From Prevotellaceae bacterium UBA1786 (GTDB taxonomy: Bacteria; Bacteroidota; Bacteroidia; Bacteroidales; Bacteroidaceae), in assembly GCA_002314525.1 (NCBI GenBank), contig DCGE01000113.1, forward strand, positions 1 through 10,490: a stretch of 10,490 bases of DNA. Reading direction: 5' to 3'. Below, one piece after another: positions 7,122-10,490 of this stretch (its first letter is position 1; each line of letters opens with the position of its first letter). Below the pieces are notes generated by a model. The model was not told where the DNA came from and did no database searches. It saw only the letters and a list, made by a program, of their open reading frames with translations. Both the position numbers and the translations under genes were made by a program.

Positions 7122-8699
7122 ATGACCAGCGAACTAATCATTGACGCGCAGCCCAATGAAGTAACCATTGCCCTGCTGGAAGACCAGAGACTGGTAGAAT
7201 TCCAGAAAGAAGGACTGGATACTGCATACTCAGTGGGCAACATCTATGCAGCCAGGGTCAAAAAGATAATGCCCGGCTTGAACGCATGTTTTGTAGATGT
7301 AGGTCATGAAAGAGAAGCTTTCCTCCATTACCAAGATTTGGGAGCACAGTTCTTATCACTGGAGAAGTACGTCAAACAAGTAGCCAGCGACCGAAAGAAA
7401 CTTGTACCGCTCAGCAAGGTGAACCGACAGCCCGACCTCAAGAAGGAAGGTACGATAGAGTCGGTACTTGAACTCGGACAGGAAATCCTCGTACAGATTG
7501 TCAAGGAGCCCATCAACACCAAGGGTCCGCGACTGACAGGCGAGATTTCGATTGCAGGACGTTATCTTGTACTAATCCCTTTCACTGACAAAGTCAGTGT
7601 TTCAAGCAAAATCAAGAGTTCAGAAGAGCGAGCACGTCTCAAACAACTCATCCAGAGTATCAAGCCGAGGAATTTCGGTGTAATCGTGCGTACTGTGGCT
7701 GAGGGAAAGAAAGTGGCAGAACTCGACAACGAACTCAATGTCTTGCTTGAGACATGGGATGAAAGCATCAAGAAAGTACAGATGGCGCCGGAACTTCCGA
7801 TACTGGTTCATGAAGAGACAGGACGTACGGTGTCAATCCTGAGAGACCTATTCAACCCATCGTACGAAAGCATCTACGTCAACGACAAAGATGTGTTCGA
7901 AGAAGTAAAGAAATACGTCTCGCTGATTGCACCCGACAGGAAACAGATCGTAAAACTGTACAATGGTTCGGTTCCGATCTTTGATAACTACGATGTAACC
8001 AAACAGATCAAGTCGGGCTTCGGTCGGACTGTCAGCTACAAAAAAGGTGCATACCTTATCATCGAACACACAGAAGCACTCACGGTAGTGGATGTCAACA
8101 GCGGCAACCGCAAGCGTGAAGTCGATGGTCCGGAGGCCAATGCGTTCGAAGTAAACATGGGTGCAGCCGACGAATTGGCACGGCAGCTGCGATTGAGGGA
8201 TATCGGTGGAATCATAGTAGTTGACTTCATTGATATGGACACAGCCGAGCACCGACAGAAACTCTACGAGCACATGAACGAACTCATGCGTTCGGACAGA
8301 GCAAAGCACAACATCCTGCCACTGAGTAAATTCGGACTTATGCAGATCACCCGACAGAGGGTCAGACCTGCGACGGAAGTCAATGTGGAAGAAGTATGTC
8401 CGACATGTTTCGGAAAGGGGAAGATAAAGTCTTCCTACATCTTCACAGACACACTCAGCAGCAAGATTGAGTACATGGTCAAGAATCTTGGAAAGAGGAA
8501 TTTCACACTCTATGTCCATCCGTATGTATGTGCATACATCAAACAAGGATTCCCGTCCTTGGAATTCAGGTGGCACATGAAATATGGATTCGGAATCAGG
8601 ATCATCCCAAGCCAATCGCTTGCTTTTCTTCAGTATCAGTTCAAGGACAAGAAAGGCAATGTCATCGACATGGAACAAGATGTAGATTCAAAGGCATGA
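7122..8699 (+). CDS. rng: Ribonuclease E/G family endoribonuclease
   Basis: The product has 525 residues, matching the catalytic core of RNase E/RNase G without the long C-terminal scaffold of E. coli RNase E. These enzymes cut single-stranded A/U-rich RNA in rRNA maturation and mRNA decay. The S1 RNA-binding domain covers roughly residues 36-125 ('GNIYAARVKKIMPGLNACFVDVG' at its start). The Mg-binding acidic residues of the DNase I-like domain are in 'VVDVNSG' (D324) and 'VVDFIDM' (D368). The Zn-link that ties dimers together is 'CPTC' (426-429), followed by the small C-terminal domain. The start at 7122 gives the family N-terminus 'MTSELIIDAQ'; the next Met is residue 50, inside S1. An AGAGGT lies at 7115-7120 but only 1 nt from the ATG, too near to work as a normal Shine-Dalgarno. 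RNase G is more likely than RNase E on length. Confidence 0.95.
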   Translation: MTSELIIDAQPNEVTIALLEDQRLVEFQKEGLDTAYSVGNIYAARVKKIMPGLNACFVDVGHEREAFLHYQDLGAQFLSLEKYVKQVASDRKKLVPLSKVNRQPDLKKEGTIESVLELGQEILVQIVKEPINTKGPRLTGEISIAGRYLVLIPFTDKVSVSSKIKSSEERARLKQLIQSIKPRNFGVIVRTVAEGKKVAELDNELNVLLETWDESIKKVQMAPELPILVHEETGRTVSILRDLFNPSYESIYVNDKDVFEEVKKYVSLIAPDRKQIVKLYNGSVPIFDNYDVTKQIKSGFGRTVSYKKGAYLIIEHTEALTVVDVNSGNRKREVDGPEANAFEVNMGAADELARQLRLRDIGGIIVVDFIDMDTAEHRQKLYEHMNELMRSDRAKHNILPLSKFGLMQITRQRVRPATEVNVEEVCPTCFGKGKIKSSYIFTDTLSSKIEYMVKNLGKRNFTLYVHPYVCAYIKQGFPSLEFRWHMKYGFGIRIIPSQSLAFLQYQFKDKKGNVIDMEQDVDSKA

Positions 8700-8731
8700 G
8701 TGTTCATGAATCACAATCTACCGTAAGAAGA

Positions 8732-8771
8732 AAGAAGCGGTGAACCATCAAAAGTTCACCGCTTCTTGTTT
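8732..8771. terminator. Bidirectional terminator between convergent genes
   Basis: AAGAAGCGGTGAAC (8732-8745) is a perfect 14-bp inverted repeat of GTTCACCGCTTCTT (8754-8767), with an 8-nt loop. On the + strand the stem is followed by GTTTTGT; on the - strand its 3' arm runs on into TCTTCTT. It lies between the RNase stop (8699) and the stop of the - strand glucosaminidase gene (8776), so it can serve both. Confidence 0.88.
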
Positions 8772-8775
8772 TGTA

Positions 8776-9711
8776 TTATCTGATCTTCAGAAGGTCGCCT
8801 TCACGAGGCACATAATCCGGAGACTTGTAGTTGCGTTTGTAGAGGTTCCTAAGTCGGATGCCGTATGTCTGAGCAATGTCATACATTGACTGGCCCATCT
8901 GCACTTTGTGCCAGCACTGAGTCTTGAATGCCTTCGAAGCCTTGGTCTTCTTCTTTGCAAGATAGATGACGTCACCGGACTGGAGGACTGCATTCTTAGG
9001 AAGTTCGTTGTACTTGCGGATCTTGCGTTCCGAAATGCCGTACTTGGTACTTATGCTCTGAAGCGACTCTCCGTTACCGACAACAACGTATGGAATACCA
9101 TTCGGACAGACCGTGATGCGAGGATTGGCGACTACAGGCTGCTGAACGACAGCAGGGGCCGAAGAAGCTTTCTTCTTTCCATCGTCATACAGATGCAGTT
9201 CGTACAGTTCGATGATATTGATGAGTTTGGCCGCGTATGTAGGGCTTGTGGCATAGCCACATTCCTTAAGTCCGCGAGCCCATCCCTTGTAATCCTTGCG
9301 GTCGAGACTGAAAAGCCGTCTGTATCTCTGTTTCTGAAGGAATACGGAATGATCCTTGAAGCTTTCCTCTGCGTTCTTATAGACTCGGAAGCACTCACCG
9401 TTGCGATCATCGTCATGAGTCATGGACTCCCCTACCCAACTGCCGCCGCACTTGATTCCGAAATGATTGTTTCCCTTTGTGGCCAGATCGCTTCGACCTG
9501 CCGCACTCTCAAGCAGTCCCTGAGCCAATGTGATACTTGCAGGAATGCCGTATTCATGCATCTGCTCGACAGCAATGTCCCTGTATTTCCGGATATAATC
9601 CAGATATGCAGTGTTTTGCTGAGCAAAGACGTCAATCGAGGAAAGAAGCATCGAAACTGACAGGAAGCAGATCCTTAGCAGATTCGATGAAGTATGAGCC
9701 TTGAGTTCCAT
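8776..9711 (-). CDS. Secreted N-acetylglucosaminidase (GH73-like) with two LysM domains
   Basis: The product has 311 residues. Residues 1-30 form a signal peptide (basic K4/H6/R13, hydrophobic 'ICFLSVSMLL', cleavage after 'VFA' before Q31). The glucosaminidase domain spans about 35-176; these enzymes cut the N-acetylglucosaminyl bonds of peptidoglycan. Visible hallmarks are 'ITLAQGLLESAAGRSDLA' with the likely catalytic Glu68, 'NHFGIKC' (82-88), and the terminal 'YATSPTYAAKLINIIE' helix (153-168). Two LysM modules, which bind peptidoglycan glycan chains, follow at about 208-252 and 267-310 after a low-complexity linker. It is therefore a periplasmic or outer-membrane-facing autolysin, probably involved in wall turnover or cell separation. 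The ATG at 9711 is preferred because the next Met (residue 21) would destroy the signal peptide. This makes the gene overlap the upstream cytidine deaminase gene by 80 nt, implying translational coupling. Confidence 0.92.
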   Translation of the reverse strand: MELKAHTSSNLLRICFLSVSMLLSSIDVFAQQNTAYLDYIRKYRDIAVEQMHEYGIPASITLAQGLLESAAGRSDLATKGNNHFGIKCGGSWVGESMTHDDDRNGECFRVYKNAEESFKDHSVFLQKQRYRRLFSLDRKDYKGWARGLKECGYATSPTYAAKLINIIELYELHLYDDGKKKASSAPAVVQQPVVANPRITVCPNGIPYVVVGNGESLQSISTKYGISERKIRKYNELPKNAVLQSGDVIYLAKKKTKASKAFKTQCWHKVQMGQSMYDIAQTYGIRLRNLYKRNYKSPDYVPREGDLLKIR

Positions 9712-10114
9712 AAAGCATTATTCTGATTTTGTTGTGAAATCTGTTTTCCGTTTCGACCATCACCTGACGGCATGAGCCGCACGGAGTGACCGGCAGAGTC
9801 GTGAATTGTCCCTTGGTGTCGCGGGCTGCGATGCATATTTCTGTCACCGCATTGTCGGGATAATTGGAATTGGCAAAGAACAGCGCAGTGCGTTCGGCAC
9901 AAATGCCGGAAGGATAAGCACAGTTCTCCTGATTGCTTCCAGACACAATCCTTCCGTCATCAAGGCGGAGAGCCGCACCTACATGGAACTGAGAATACGG
10001 CACATAACTTCTCTTCGTGGCTTCCTTGGCCGCATCAAGAAGTTCCAACTCATCGGGAGAAAGTTCCGACTCTTCCTTTTCAACAATACGAAACTGACAG
10101 GAAAATTCTTTCAT
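9632..10114 (-). CDS. cdd: Cytidine deaminase
   Basis: The product has 160 residues. Cytidine deaminase converts cytidine and deoxycytidine to uridine and deoxyuridine in pyrimidine salvage. The zinc site of the family is intact: 'CAE' at residues 72-74 (Cys72 ligand, Glu74 proton shuttle) and 'PCGSC' with Cys112 and Cys115. The N-terminal 'SYVPYSQFHVGAAL' (36-49) and 'GSNQENCAYPSGICAERTA' (59-77) are diagnostic for the small cytosolic CDA class. 160 residues is slightly longer than the ~130-residue E. coli-unlike tetrameric forms because of an N-terminal extension of about 25 residues. It begins 8 nt after the stop of the ABC-F gene and its 3' end overlaps the next gene by 80 nt, so the three are probably one operon. 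No Shine-Dalgarno is seen before the ATG (leader TTAATATTCATA). Confidence 0.95.
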   Translation of the reverse strand: MKEFSCQFRIVEKEESELSPDELELLDAAKEATKRSYVPYSQFHVGAALRLDDGRIVSGSNQENCAYPSGICAERTALFFANSNYPDNAVTEICIAARDTKGQFTTLPVTPCGSCRQVMVETENRFHNKIRIMLYGTQGSYFIESAKDLLPVSFDASFLD

Positions 10115-10122
10115 TATGAATA

Positions 10123-10490
<368 letters not shown>

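Noticed and set aside
7848..8678. Long open frame on the - strand (276 codons)
   Set aside because: It lies wholly inside rng on the opposite strand, has no family resemblance and a composition expected from antisense of a coding region.
8908..9660. Long open frame on the + strand (250 codons) opposite the glucosaminidase gene
   Set aside because: The - strand gene here has clear LysM and glucosaminidase motifs; the + strand product is Cys/Ser-rich without recognisable motifs.

Overview
The window looks like a chromosomal segment of a Bacteroidales bacterium, most likely Prevotellaceae or a close relative. Evidence for this: two candidate promoters carry the Bacteroidota -7 element TAnnTTTG; most starts have A/T-rich leaders instead of a Shine-Dalgarno sequence; a DUF3078 outer-membrane protein and a huge LamG surface protein are present; and an HU-type gene, a tiny very basic ribosomal-type protein gene and an RNase E/G gene stand together. 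The genus cannot be fixed from sequence reading alone.

Left part (1-4267): the 3' portion of a very large + strand gene for an extracellular protein. In the window it has two LamG/concanavalin-like domains, an Ig/BACON-like segment, and a C-terminal region that I read as two kinds of degenerate module in the order A-B-B-A, ending in a short tail that resembles Bacteroidota C-terminal sorting signals. A strong hairpin terminator closes the gene. A 350-bp A/T-rich gap without a convincing gene follows.

Middle part (4728-6502): two + strand exported proteins, each a separate unit. The first is a 119-residue secreted protein resembling a fragment of the head-GIN/DUF2807 adhesin fold, with its own terminator. 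The second is a 427-residue DUF3078 outer-membrane protein whose -7 element lies so close to the ATG that the mRNA may be leaderless.

Housekeeping part (6618-8699, +): an HU/IHF-like DNA-binding protein, a 29-codon gene for an AURKAIP1/COX24 (mS38/bS22)-type ribosomal protein, then RNase E/G. A 15-bp hairpin sits between the last two genes and could act as an attenuator or an RNase processing site. A bidirectional terminator separates this strand from the convergent genes on the right.

Right part (8776-10490, -): an apparent operon, read right to left: an ABC-F ATPase (cut by the window edge), cytidine deaminase 8 nt downstream, and a secreted LysM-containing N-acetylglucosaminidase whose start lies 80 nt inside the deaminase gene.

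I see no mobile element, CRISPR array, tRNA, rRNA or defence system. The region is mostly ordinary core genome. The points most worth a second look are the tiny basic gene, the possible leaderless promoter, the Thr in place of the catalytic Glu in the ABC-F protein, the hairpin before the RNase gene, and the internal module duplications of the giant protein.
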